Source of the DNA: Halocaridina rubra
Lineage: Eukaryota > Arthropoda > Malacostraca > Decapoda > Atyidae
NCBI GenBank assembly: GCA_037179515.1
Contig: JAXCGZ010022664.1
Span: 53,501 to 117,500, forward strand
DNA length: 64,000 nt
Reading direction: 5' to 3'
The notes under the pieces are model-generated. The model was not told the origin of the DNA. It searched no databases and saw nothing but the letters and a program-made list of their open reading frames with translations. The position numbers and the translations under genes are program-made. Shown piece after piece: positions 50,600-62,927 of this stretch. Every line of letters begins with the position of its first letter. Position 1 is the first letter of the stretch.

Positions 50600-51895
50600 G
50601 AATATTCATGGATATTCGTTACACATCTCTCTTACTATCCCTTCACATCTGACAAGTAACAACACTTGCCATCTCTGATTCTGTTAACTTTTTTTTCGTG
50701 CCCAGGCCCGATAAGGGCAGATTTATTATTGACAAATATAACAGATATAACGCAATATTATTATAAATAGAATTATCTAACTAAAAACAACAATCTTTTT
50801 TAGATCACGCTTTTTTTTGCTAAAATTTAAATAAAAAATATCGAACTACACTTCAATTCAATTAAAAGAATTTATTGACATAATAGGCAATTACATCAAA
50901 TGGAACTTGTTAGCAAGCTAACAAGCCCACTCCACTACTATAAAAAATAAATACGGAAATAAATATTTGTTCTTAAAAGCCAGCAATATTGACAATGAAA
51001 ATTACAATAATATTAAAAATTCCTAATAATGATATACAATATGATAATTAGTCATTTCAAATAGTAAACTATGCCTATAGCAACTACAGAACTTATTGGG
51101 TCTTGAATAAAATGTTCTTCTTCTGGTGTGTGTAGGACGCGGAACTTGGTCACAGCTGATAGGTCCCTCTGGCTAAGCTGTTTAGAGTAATGTAACGGAG
51201 TGAGGCCAGTGCCACAGGGATCTTGTAGAGAAGGGGCCAAGTTGCTTTAGGGTTATTTATATTTAAATAGCAAGTCGCCCAACTTAACAATTTACGAGGT
51301 TATTTCAAATTACATAGGGTTCTGGTGGTTGATCATCTTTCCAAAATGGTTAACTATACGTTAACCTTGCTTAAGAAACCTGGGATATGTTACAAATATA
51401 TAATTCTTCTTAATCCGAACTAATTTCAATGCAGCAGAAGCAGTAGACAAGCATTCTTCTTCTGCATCCGGTATGCAGGACAGGGATTGGTCACAGGTCT
51501 TAACTCCTTTTCCCTAAAACTGTTCGAAAAATAATAATAGAGTTAGTAAGGGAGACTCATGAAACGTTTACCTTGGGCAATGTTTTCAAAAACTAGTAAT
51601 AGAAATGTTAATTAAACGTTAATCATGAACAGAAAACGTGTAAAACATAAAGATTTTGAACTCTCCCTGAATACAGAAAAAATGGATTTAGAAAAGAAAA
51701 AGTAACTCAGTGGTATTATAGAGTTCATTCTATTTACAATGCAAATCACATAAGCTAATCTAACCATTTATGGGGTTATTTAACTTTACTTGGGGTTCTT
51801 GGGGTTACTCATCCTTACAGGATCCGAGAAAATTTCATTACAGCAGAACCAGTTGAAGAAAAGTTTCCTGACACCCAAACATTGAGCGCAATTGA
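50600..51895. other. AT-rich DNA with an internal direct duplication
   Basis: Two stretches about 470 bp apart resemble each other (51295-51450 and 51768-51860; shared GGGTTCT...GTT...TCATC and ATTTCA.T.CAGCAGAA). The minus ORF 51052-51240 (TPLHYSKQLSQRDLSAVTKF) is unrecognised. It could be part of an old retroelement. No gene is supported. Confidence 0.3.
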
Positions 51896-51904
51896 GAGTT
51901 CTCT

Positions 51905-52290
51905 CCCTTGAAAGAAGAAGGGTGAGGAGGCGGAGCAAGAAGGAGGGGAAGGAAGAAGAAAAGAAAAGGAAATGAAGAGGGAGGAGGAGGAGAAGACGAA
52001 GAAAAACGAGGAGAAAAGAAGAAAAAGCAGGAGAAAAAAAGATGAAGAAGAAGGTGGAGGAAAAGGAGGAGATGACGAAGGTTGAGGAAGAGGAAAAGGA
52101 AAGAAGAAGGAGGAAGAGGAAAAAAAGGAGAATAAGAAGAAAAAGCCAGAGAAGGAGGAAAGAAGAAGGAGGAAGAGGAGAAAGAAGGAGAAAAAGAAGA
52201 AACCGGAGGAGGAGAAAAGAAGGAGAATATAAGAAAAAGGAGGAGGAGGAGGAAAAAGGATGGAGATGGAGATGAGGAAGAAGAGACAGA
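51905..52290. repeat. Polypurine tract (GA-rich)
   Basis: Nearly 390 bp of almost only A and G on the plus strand, in AGG/AAG/AAGAAGG combinations. Confidence 0.93.
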
Positions 52291-52398
52291 GGATGCAGCT
52301 GATAAAATAGGATATAGCAGCACATTGACACTTTGCTCCTGTCTGGTGACTACCGACCAGACCTCACACAGCATTCATCTTTTATCAGAACTCTTTCT

Positions 52399-52627
52399 AT
52401 CTTCTTCTTCTTCTTCTTCTTCTTCTTCTTCTTCTTCTTCTTCTCTCTCTCTTCTTCTTCTTCTTCTTCTTCTTCTTCTTCTTCTCCATGACGCACCCTC
52501 TTTCCATCATTATTTTCTCTTCTTCTTCTTCTTCTTCTTCTTCTTCTTCTTCTTCTTCTTCTTCTTCTTCTTCTTCTTCTTCTTCTTCTTCTTCTTCTTC
52601 TTCTTCTTCTTCTTCTTCTTCTTCTTT
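52399..52627. repeat. (CTT)n polypyrimidine tract
   Basis: Pure CTT/TTC repeats in three blocks, separated by a short CTCTCTCT and by a 40-bp non-repetitive stretch at about 52485-52520. Confidence 0.97.
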
Positions 52628-53185
52628 CTGAGTATCTGACTCCAAGGTCGCCATCTTAATTTACATGTACACAGTACAGAGAGAGCCTGCTATTACGGGG
52701 CCCTCAGTATATAGGCACTCTCATTTAGGTGCTGCACAGCTTCACAGCTAGCTATGGAGAGTACATATGTTGGAGTCGATCTTCTTCTTTCTTCCTTCTT
52801 CTTCTCCTCCTCCTTCTTCTTCTTCTCCTACTCCTTGATTTTTTTTCTTTTAGGTTTTCTTTTATTATAAAGATTACCTAAATTTACGATTTCTTTTGAG
52901 TGAAATACTAGCTAGAATAGTTTCTTGTCAAAGATCTGTCCTAAATCAAGCCACTAGGGAAGTAAGCCATCTCAACTCGGTGCTGTTTCAAAGCCAGGAT
53001 CAGTGGTGTCAGGAAGATCATTTAACCATAAATACTTTAGCCAAAGCCATTCCTAGTCTCCAAGAGACTATTAAAATACACCGACTCAAAATTTATATGG
53101 GAAAGTTCCTGGCGAAGAAGTAAAAGCTCAGCCTCATATCTAATAGTAATACATCATCATTAGCGACATGTTCTTTACATGCAGT

Positions 53186-53311
<126 letters not shown>

Positions 53312-53549
53312 GATTATGTACTACCCAAGCATTCATAAACATCCCTATGTTGCGTATGTATCAAAGAAGTTTCGATGTAATGAAGGATCTTAGAGAAAGC
53401 AACCTGTGGCAAATATTCTCCTTTGAAACTTCTGAAGTACAGAAGTTCCTCAAAATTATATTCTGAGGATCCCTAGGTCGCTTTAGGATTAAAGAGGTAT
53501 GTCGTATGACTTCCGTCATACTGAAGCCAGAATCTGAAACTTGTAACAA

Positions 53550-54375
53550 ATCTTGAGGGGTAACGGTTGGTCGAGGGCACAGATATTTTATTACATGCCC
53601 TCACTTTTATTGAGTTTTGGGTGCCGACCATGTGTTCCCTTGGGACCACCAAGATTTATGGCTAGGCACCTGGAACTAACCGCTGGCGCCATGCACCCCC
53701 CAAGAGGCCTACAGGATAAGGGACCCTCGGTCCTCGAAAACACCACACCACAAGTCGTGAAGAGAAACATGTAAGGCTAGAAGTCAAGGGTGAAATAGAA
53801 TACTCTCCCAATTGTTTTCTGCGGTACAGCCAATGTTTGTAGAAAGTGTCAAGGAGATATATGACCGGACCCATGAGACTTGGCATCCGACATGGAGTGC
53901 CTGAGGAGGGTGGGAAAGGCCAAGAAGTTAGCCAATTCCTAAACCACAAGAAACACAAACATTTAACCCGTACGTATGTACATGCCCTGGAGAGTTACCC
54001 AATAGCCACGCTCTGACCTGGAACTTTTCCGTTCTATAGGTTTGTTGAAACAGCTCCGCCCCAAAATAGGGGCGGACTCCACTTCGAACCTGGCGTTGAT
54101 TTGCAGGACTAAATGTCACTCGAGTTCATTGGCAGGATTGGATGTCAAGCCACGCCCTGCCCCGGGGGTATTTCAAGAACCACCCAGGGCAGACACAGTT
54201 AGTTAGAACTTTGCCAGGGGCACGAATAGATCAGAGATTGTAATAATCATAGGGTGGGGGCATTGAGGCGTCGAAGATGTGTTGTACTCTAGAATAAATT
54301 AAGATAAAGGAATCACTGCTTGTCCATTCTTACCTTGTACCCGTCTGGTACTAATAAATATAACATAGTAATTAA
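53550..54375 (+). other. GC-richer block, possible solo LTR
   Basis: About 0.8 kb with markedly higher GC than its flanks (AGGGGTAACGGTTGGTCGAG at the start). It contains GGGCACGAATAGATCAGAG, a poly(A)-signal-like AATAAA at 54292 and another at 54353, near the end of the block. Base composition and late AATAAA suit an LTR, but no partner LTR, target duplication or coding region was found. Low confidence. Confidence 0.3.
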
Positions 54376-54554
54376 CGGTGAGATAACCCAGTCATCTTAC
54401 AAAGTGTGAATTCAAATGGAAGTCCAAAATTCATACGACAGGTATGGGAAGGTCTCAGACAAGAAATTCTGTAATATATATACTATTCTGAATCTTCACA
54501 TTTCTGTCTATTTAACCTATGTTGTAAATTTTCCTGATTCCCTTTGGGATTTGA

Positions 54555-54775
54555 ATATGGATATTATAGAGGAGGGTCTTCATGAAGTAATCCTTCATTT
54601 GATCGGGTGGAATACTTAGGCCTACAAAGGAGAATCTCTCAAGAATTTTGAATCTTTCTGAGAAAAGACCTTTTTTTATGAATTGCTGATAATAAACGGG
54701 ATTACTTAAATGGCAATCATAGAGGAGGGTATTAGAGAGGTAATCCTTCATCTCATATGGTGGAAATCTTACAAC
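54555..54775. repeat. Direct repeat, ~150-bp spacing
   Basis: TAGAGGAGGGTCTTCATGAA then GTAATCCTTCATTTGAT is repeated as TAGAGGAGGGTATTAGAGAG then GTAATCCTTCATCTCAT about 150 bp later. On the minus strand both encode a MKDY...TLLY peptide, but there is no supported gene. Confidence 0.6.
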
Positions 54776-55147
54776 ATATATTCTCTAATATCATAACGTT
54801 GTGTCCCTCACGAGCTACTGTGCATGTCTCTCCGCGCCCCTGTTGAAGAGCTTATGGAAAGCATATTTTGTTTTGTAGAATAAATTCCTGGCTTATGTCT
54901 ATTGGTCTTGTCCAATCCTTCTGCAAACTTATTCAGCAGGAGCCGTGACGAAAGAAGGTTGTACCGTAGGTGATGTCTGGGTCCAGCCCTTGGATCTCTT
55001 AGGGCCTTAGGCCCTAAGTTTATGCTAAAGAATAGGATGAATGTACCCAAAGTCTGTTGAGGATAAAAGGATATCTCTTCCAAATATTGTATGAGTAAAA
55101 CATACTTGTGAAGCATTTTCGTGTTGTTGTTTAGTATCATACAATTT

Positions 55148-55265
55148 CTTCTTCTTCTTCTTCTTCTTCTTCTTCTTCTTCTTCTTCTTCTTCTTCTTCT
55201 TCTTCTTCTTCTTCTTCTTCTTCTTCTTCTTCTTCTTCTTCTTCTTCTTCTTCTTCTTCTTCTTC
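55148..55265. repeat. (CTT)n microsatellite
   Basis: About 39 uninterrupted CTT units. Confidence 0.98.
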
Positions 55266-55792
55266 AACCATTAGTGGTACCACAGCCAATCAGTCGTGTT
55301 CATATTGCCCTATCCCTTTTATCCTCCTCCGTCACACCACACAATACCTAAGGTACATATTTCTCTCCTGTTTTTTTCATTTCTTTATGGTTACCTCTCT
55401 TGAACAGACTGAATACGCGTGTTTGAACGATTTATGAAAGCAATTCTGTTTGAAAATTTCTTTGTGTAAAAACGACAAAGAATCATATTATATTGCAATA
55501 CCCTTTATAAGCTTGGGGGGCTATGTCAGTGTTAAAGCAATCTTTGATTCCTTGTGGGAAGATATACAAAGAAGGGAATTCCTAGTTCCCTTGAGCCGCC
55601 CATTTATGTGACTTTTACGACTCGCAGGGGAACATGGAAGAGGTATCTTTGTCCCGTCTTTGGGGAGGAATTGAATCAGGTTCTGATAAGAAGGTTAAAT
55701 ACAGCATTCATTTTAGCTACTATCATGGTTTAATATCATACTGTTTTGTTTCATAATTAGTGCCCATTTGAATGAAGTTGGACGCAAACAGA

Positions 55793-56023
<231 letters not shown>

Positions 56024-56029
56024 TGTGTG

Positions 56030-56583
56030 TGTGATTACCTAATTGTGATTACCTAATTGTGTTTACGGGAAAGAGCCCAAAGCTCGTATCTTCCCGTCTC
56101 CTGATCGGTTCCATTTTAGACTTAGTGATACTTATCATACCTGTCCTTAAAACAATGGATTGAGATAGCATTAACTACCTCCTCGCTTAGCGAATTCCAA
56201 TTATCAACTACTCTTACACTGAAAAAGTATTTCCTTACATCCTGCAAAGAAGTTTTCTTACGAAGCTTCAAACTATGACCTCTAGTTCTAGAGCCAGCCA
56301 TATCGAAATATCGATCCCTTATCCACTCTATCATAACCATGAAGGAATTTAAAGACTGTCACCATATCCCCCCTTACTCTTCTAGCTTCGAGTGATGGTA
56401 AGTCTAATTCCCTCAGCCTCTCATCATAACTGAGATTGCGTATTTCTGGCACCAGTTTCGTGGCATGTCTTTGAACTTTTTCAAGCTTAGCTATGTGCTT
56501 TTTCAAGTGCGGATTCCAAAAGGGGGCTGCATATTCGAGTTTTGGCCTCACATAGGTTACATAAATATTTCTGAACATTTCCT
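56030..56583 (-). pseudogene. CR1/L2-like LINE 3' end between two microsatellites
   Basis: Minus strand: [79 protein letters not shown] one-base insertion then shifts to [40 protein letters not shown] and a stop. The 3' UTR (GAGACGGGAAGATACGAGCT) ends in two copies of GTGATTACCTAATT (complement of the tail unit). It keeps more 5' sequence than the other 3' ends. Confidence 0.9.
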
Positions 56584-56584
56584 T

Positions 56585-56909
<325 letters not shown>

Positions 56910-57087
56910 GATAGTTTCCATATTTTAGGAGTCAGTAATTCCTGTCTATACACTAAAGAATATTTTCAATATTTCGAGAAAAAAAAAAGTCTCTAATGAT
57001 AGTTTCGGTATTTGAGATATTCCAGTTTTATGCCAGGCACTGTGCCTATGAGCTTAGAATGATTAGTTTAAGTGAATCTAGACTTAC

Positions 57088-57286
57088 AATATTTTGCGGT
57101 GCCCATCTGTCAACCATCTCTCGAGCAGTCTTTCTGTTGACCATCCAGCCGTAGGCTGGTGTACCTTGTATTCTGTAGAGCCGACGCGGGTCAAAAGCCG
57201 TGTGGTTGAAAGCGTTATAATTATACGCATTTACGCACAAAAGGTCTTCGTCGGTGTCCAGCAGAGGCGCTGTTTGATGGAAATAC
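57088..57286 (-). CDS. POMGNT1: POMGNT1-like exon, acceptor-side region
   Basis: 199 bp, after CACTTAG and before GTAAGT. Encodes YFHQTAPLLDTDEDLLCVNA, HTAFDPRRLYRIQGTPAYGW and REMVDRWAPQNI. In GT13 enzymes the second stretch is normally W-N-D/W-N-N...P.LLYR...PGLGW; here it is AYNYN and PAYGW. Confidence 0.9.
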
Positions 57287-58224
57287 CTAAGTGTAATCAT
57301 GAATAAATGAACGGAATTAATAAATTCGTATTTCCAGTTTACGCTTTTCGTTATTAATACTGACGCGGGCCAGAGGGATTTTCCGCTCCTGCTCAGTGCT
57401 GTTAAGCATCCAGCTTTAATCCTCCTTCATCGTTGTCAAGTAGTGGCACTGTTTGCTGGAAATACCTAAGTGCAATAATTAATAAATAAACGGAATTAAT
57501 AAATTCTTGTTTTCAGTTTACTCTTGTTATTAGTGCTGACGCAGGCCAAAGGGATTTTCCCGCGCCTTCTTAGTGCTGTTAGGCATCCAGCCTTAATTCC
57601 CCGGATCCAGCATGTCTGGGTCTAGCCTCATTCGATGGGGACTAATTGTAACACGCACAAAATTGCATTTTATTTGATAGAAATGCATTAGGTTTTAGCT
57701 CTGATTAGTAAATAATTTTAAATTTGCGTAAAGTAATATTTGTTAAGACAGTGTTGTTCTATTTTTGCAATATAATTCATTATATATGCGTACATATTAA
57801 ATTTCGATAATTATACAACAACATTCCTGGCAATTTTGTATTCTTATATTTTAAGCTCGAAATGTAAATAAAAAAAAAAAAAATGTCACGCAGGTATATA
57901 ATTACTTATTATTTATTTATTCTTTAACAGATAGTTTGAGCAAGACATTATAAAAAACACACACACACAAAATCTCTTTGTACAGTTCAGATTATGGTTT
58001 AATTTTGTATTTATGTTTTTTATTAACATCTTTACTGTTAATTTTATTACGCAAAACGAATAACTACTCACGATATGAAATCTGGCGCCAGTTCGATATC
58101 ATCTTCAAGCATAATGACTTTATCGAAGTGAGGATTTCGTCCAAAGATATCCATTAATGTGTATTTAACATGTTGGCTGATGCGGACTGTGGAACCTGAC
58201 AAGATAGATTTTACAACTGGGGAA

Positions 58225-58276
<52 letters not shown>

Positions 58277-59128
58277 GTTATTTCCAAAATTCTAGAATAT
58301 AAATGACACATGATACTACTACTACTACTACTTCTACTGCTGTTATTTCCAAAATTCTAGAATATAAATGACACAGAAGGCTTTTCAGTTTTCTGTGCTT
58401 TTATCAATCATATACACAGAATTTTATGTGTTATATTAATATAATTTCACTTCTATTTTATGGGTTGTTTATGCAACTAAAAGACAAGTTTATCAAATAC
58501 CTACAAATAGAATAATATTTTTAATTGACACACACGAGTGTCTTACCATCCAGGGGTTGAGTATTGTGTTCGACTACCGATATATTTAACATTTTGCCCA
58601 ATTTTTCCGCTTCTTCGTTATAACCACCAACAAAGACCCATATAGGCGTTCCCATTCCTCCTGGACTGTTCCAAATTTGACTGACTTGTTTCATGACTCT
58701 GGGAATTCTCTTAGCAGTTATTATGGCCACTGGAATCTCTTCTTTCATTGGGTATTCCAACTTAAATTAGATAGGCTTGGGAATATTTACGTGACTTAGT
58801 CGTTCAAGATGCAAAATATGTGCATAACTGATGCTGAATTATATACATATGTGTGTGTGTACGTGCACGCATTTAGTTGATAACTACTTATTATTAAATA
58901 TTATTTCATATTTTGACAGTAATACAGACTACAACCTTCCATTTTTACTGTTTACAAGACTAAAGCAGTAACTTTTTCTGGACTACAGTTTCTTATTTTA
59001 GAACATTCCTTATTATACTCACAACTTTCGAGTGTTTTGGATTCCATGATGTATCTCGGCAGGAACAGAAATCTCCATAACCTTCGTATTCTTCGGAGCA
59101 TTTAGCTCTTTCTTTCATACCAAGGTCG
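57088..59128 (-). CDS. POMGNT1: POMGNT1-like O-mannose beta-1,2-N-acetylglucosaminyltransferase (GT13), four internal exons
   Basis: Enzymes of this type add GlcNAc to O-linked mannose in the Golgi lumen. Exons in transcription order are 59023-59128, 58547-58760, 58072-58195 and 57088-57286, with GT...AG borders and matching phases, giving 214 residues. The stem/catalytic junction carries YEGYGDFCSCRD, as in POMGNT1. The GT13 fold follows: IPVAIITAKRIPRVMKQVSQ, VRISQHVKYTLMD, the metal/nucleotide-sugar motif EDD (local 137-139) in VIMLEDDIELAPDF, and LYRIQGTPAYGWM. Both GnT-I and POMGNT1 share the EDD core; the Cys-rich EGYG-C-S-C segment favours POMGNT1. The N-terminal anchor/stem exons and the C-terminal exon(s) (the WDWWxR-type and HFG regions of GT13) were not found. 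The gene probably extends beyond microsatellite-rich DNA on one or both sides, or is partial here. Confidence 0.85.
57287..58071. other. POMGNT1-like intron with repeated exon-edge sequence
   Basis: GGAAATACCTAAGTG(T/C)AAT and the 40-60 bp after it recur at 57278-57330 and 57457-57510. The flanking (T)GACGC(G/A)GGCCA(G/A)AGGGATTTTC also occurs twice (57362 and 57537). So part of the exon edge and intron has been duplicated. 57585-57655 is a SINE family A 3' half. Confidence 0.6.
58072..58195 (-). CDS. POMGNT1: POMGNT1-like exon, EDD motif
   Basis: 124 bp, after TTGTCAG and before GTGAGT. Encodes STVRISQHVKYTLMDIFGRN and VIMLEDDIELAPDFI. EDD is the Mn/UDP-binding motif. Confidence 0.92.
58225..58276. 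repeat. (ACT)n microsatellite and duplicated flank
   Basis: About 17 ACT units. The next bases, GTTATTTCCAAAATTCTAGA to ATGACACA, are repeated once after a second ACT run at 58314-58332, so the block is a tandem duplication in the intron. Confidence 0.9.
58547..58760 (-). CDS. POMGNT1: POMGNT1-like exon, start of GT13 catalytic domain
   Basis: 214 bp, after ATTTAAG and before GTAAGA. Encodes IPVAIITAKRIPRVMKQVSQ and TPIWVFVGGYNEEAEKLGKM, the first Rossmann-like strands of GT13. Confidence 0.88.
59023..59128 (-). CDS. POMGNT1: POMGNT1-like exon, stem/catalytic junction
   Basis: 106 bp, after GATATAG and before GTGAGT, starting one base into the frame. Encodes DLGMKERAKCSEEYEGYGDF, then CSCRDTSWNPKHSKV. 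Three Cys in the C...C-S-C pattern are typical of this position. Confidence 0.78.
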
Positions 59129-59219
59129 CTATATCAAGCACAGCGCTGTCCTGTTGGTCATAAGGTATTTAGTGTCGGTGTTGGTTTTATTATTGGACAA
59201 CTTTATGATCAACAGTCTT

Positions 59220-59489
59220 TCATATCCGTGGATCTATCAAATATATTCTTATTAGGAAAGAAAATGTTAATCTCAGTAATGTAAAGAATTCCAAGGCATA
59301 AGGGACATAATTTTCAATATAATTTAGGGCGAAGAGATATATTGCCTCTATGGGAGAGGCTCTCTCTATATACTCTTCATAGGTTATATCTGAAGCATTG
59401 TGTCTTGATGCCTTATGTAACATATATATGCCTCTCTGATGGTTTTTCACTATGTTAAATATTCCGAGATGTTTCTTCTCCACACGCAC
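59220..59489 (-). other. Unassigned 89-codon ORF
   Basis: An open frame encoding NIVKNHQRGIYMLHKASRHN and IEAIYLFALNYIENYVPYAL lies just upstream of the first POMGNT1-like exon on the same strand. I recognise no family and there is no fitting splice donor in phase. It may be chance or a retroelement fragment. Confidence 0.2.
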
Positions 59490-59490
59490 A

Positions 59491-59614
<124 letters not shown>

Positions 59615-59621
59615 TAGATTG

Positions 59622-60400
<779 letters not shown>

Positions 60401-62927
60401 CTTTATTCCAATGTACATTGGGTATTTAAATAAGATACATATATATTCCAGATAGACATCTGTGGTGTACGATATAGACATACTAAAACAAACAAATCAT
60501 AAAGATGAGTGTACCATTAAAATTTACAAGTAAAATCTTCCTTTAAGAGCAACTTCTTAAGATTATATTTAAAAGTATACACTGAACCAGCATTTTTTAG
60601 TTCTCTGGGAAGCTGATTATATAAATGAGGTCCACGAATGTTTATATCTCTTGAGCCAATATCAGTTTTAGACCTTCGTACTAATAAATCTTCCCCTTGA
60701 CGGGTAGTTAACCCGGTAACTGAGCTTACTGTAGAAAAATTATACAAGCAATCAGGAATATTGTTTCTTAGTATATTAAAAACAAAGGTACATATATCAA
60801 AAACATATTTATCTCTAATCTTTATCCATTCTAGATCTTTTAAAACAGGAGAGATGTGCTCGTATTTTCTTACATTGCCAACAGCCACTCGTGCTGCAAA
60901 GTTTTGTAACTTTTGTATTCTTTGTAATTGAGTCTTATTTGTACATCCCCAAACTTTGAGACAGTAATTAATTAAACTCATAGCTAAGGACTGGACAATT
61001 ATTATACGAGTTGATGTTTCAAATGAGTCTTTTACCCTATTTAGATATATTAGAGTACCCATTACTTTTTTATAAATTTCATCTATATGCATTTCAAAAT
61101 TCATGTAACGGTCAAAATAGACACCTAGGTTCTTTACCGAGTTCATTGGCTTAATGATATTACCGTTAAAATTTATATGAAGATTGTCATCAACTTCTGA
61201 TAATAATTGTCTGGATCCGATAAGAATAGATTGGGTTTTAGTTTCATTAAGTAACAGACCATTTTTTAGAAAGTAACGTTTAGCCATATACAAAATTTCT
61301 TCTGCTCTACGAATAATATTTTCTAAATCATTAATTTCTCCTTCAATTAAGATTTGAGTATCGTCAGCATATTGAATGACATAACAGTTAGGTAAATATT
61401 TTACTAGATCGTTTACATATATTAGAAAAAGTATAGGTCCTAGGATCGATCCCTGAGGGACCCCAAACAATACCTTCTTGCGACTTGAGACTACATCTTT
61501 TATCCTGACTGACTGATAGCGGTTTTTTAAATAGTTCTCGAACCAGCTTGGGTCAATGTTCATTTTTTTGCATTTTTCTAATAGAGTGGTATGGTGTACA
61601 CTATCAAAAGCTTTAGAAAGATCGAGTAGTAGTAGCAATGATATTTTCTTATTATCTATATTTTTGTATATTTCATCTGATATTTTCAATAAGGCCGTTT
61701 CAGTTGATAATTTTGGCCTGAAACCGTGTTGACTTTTTGCAATAAGTTTATTTTTTTCAAGAAACTCACTTAACTGATTTGCAACAATCTTTTCAAGTAT
61801 CTTTGATAAAATTGGTAGTAAAGAGATTGGTCTATAGTTAGAGACGTCGTCAGGATTTCCATTTTTAAAACCAGGAATTACATGGGGATTTTTCCATAAA
61901 TCTGGGTAGATATTGGTAACTATGGAAGTATTGATTATTACCGTCAGATAATAAGCTATTACAAATAATGAATCTCTAATAAAACGAAAACAAATTCCAT
62001 CTGATCCATATGCATTAGAGTCTTTCAGATTTTTTATTACTAAGATTACTGTATTACAATCTACTGTAGTAGGGTTAAAGACATCATTACTTCTATTGAA
62101 TGCACTATGTTCTTGAACATTATTATTATTATTACTACCATCATCACTATTATCATTACCATTACTACCACCATCATTATTATTTACACCATTATCAACA
62201 TTTCTATTATTATTACTACTACCATCATCATTATTATTACCACCATTACTATTATTGATTTCATTTATTATTTCTTTTTTTGTTTTTTCAAATGTTTTTT
62301 TCCCCACTTCAGCGAAAAAATTATTGAACTCTTCTGCTTTAGCACTTACATCTACCTCATCGGGTATAATTGATATGTTACTACTTTTATTACAGTTATT
62401 GGAAAGCATGGTTTTAGCAATTTTCCATGTATCAGAGATATTGCCTTTAGCGTTTTGAAATTCATTTTTGTAATACTGTTTCTTACTGTTACTTAATAAT
62501 GATTTTACTTGTTTCTTATGCTCTGTAAACTTTTCTCTTAAAGGGATATTATCTCTTTGTAGCTTTACTTCATTTTGTAGTTTGTCTCTTTCTTTCATAA
62601 TGTTTTTTATGTCATCTGTTATCCAAGGAGCGGGGGGACGAAATATTTCTCTTGTCACGAGTGGTGCACATCGATCTATACATGATGATAAGACACTGGT
62701 TAAAATATTTACTTGTGTATTGATATTATCGGTATATAGAATTTCATTTAATTTATGTACTTCATTCATAAGTAAACTACAAAGTAATTCTTGTGAATAA
62801 TTTCTTAAGCATCTGAATGTTTTAAAGATTGGTTGTCTCTTTGGTTTGCGAATATTTAGGGACGTTACAATTTCCTCGTGGTCTGCTATAGGGCTTGGCA
62901 TTACGTCACACTTAGTTATCATATGTT

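Noticed and set aside
51786..52374. Two ~180-codon minus-strand ORFs rich in Ser, Leu, Phe, Pro
   Set aside because: They translate the polypurine tract from the pyrimidine strand; low complexity only.
57088..59128. Assignment as MGAT1 (GnT-I) rather than POMGNT1
   Set aside because: The catalytic core fits both, but the Cys-rich EGYG-FCSC segment before the domain is characteristic of POMGNT1; a tree would settle it.
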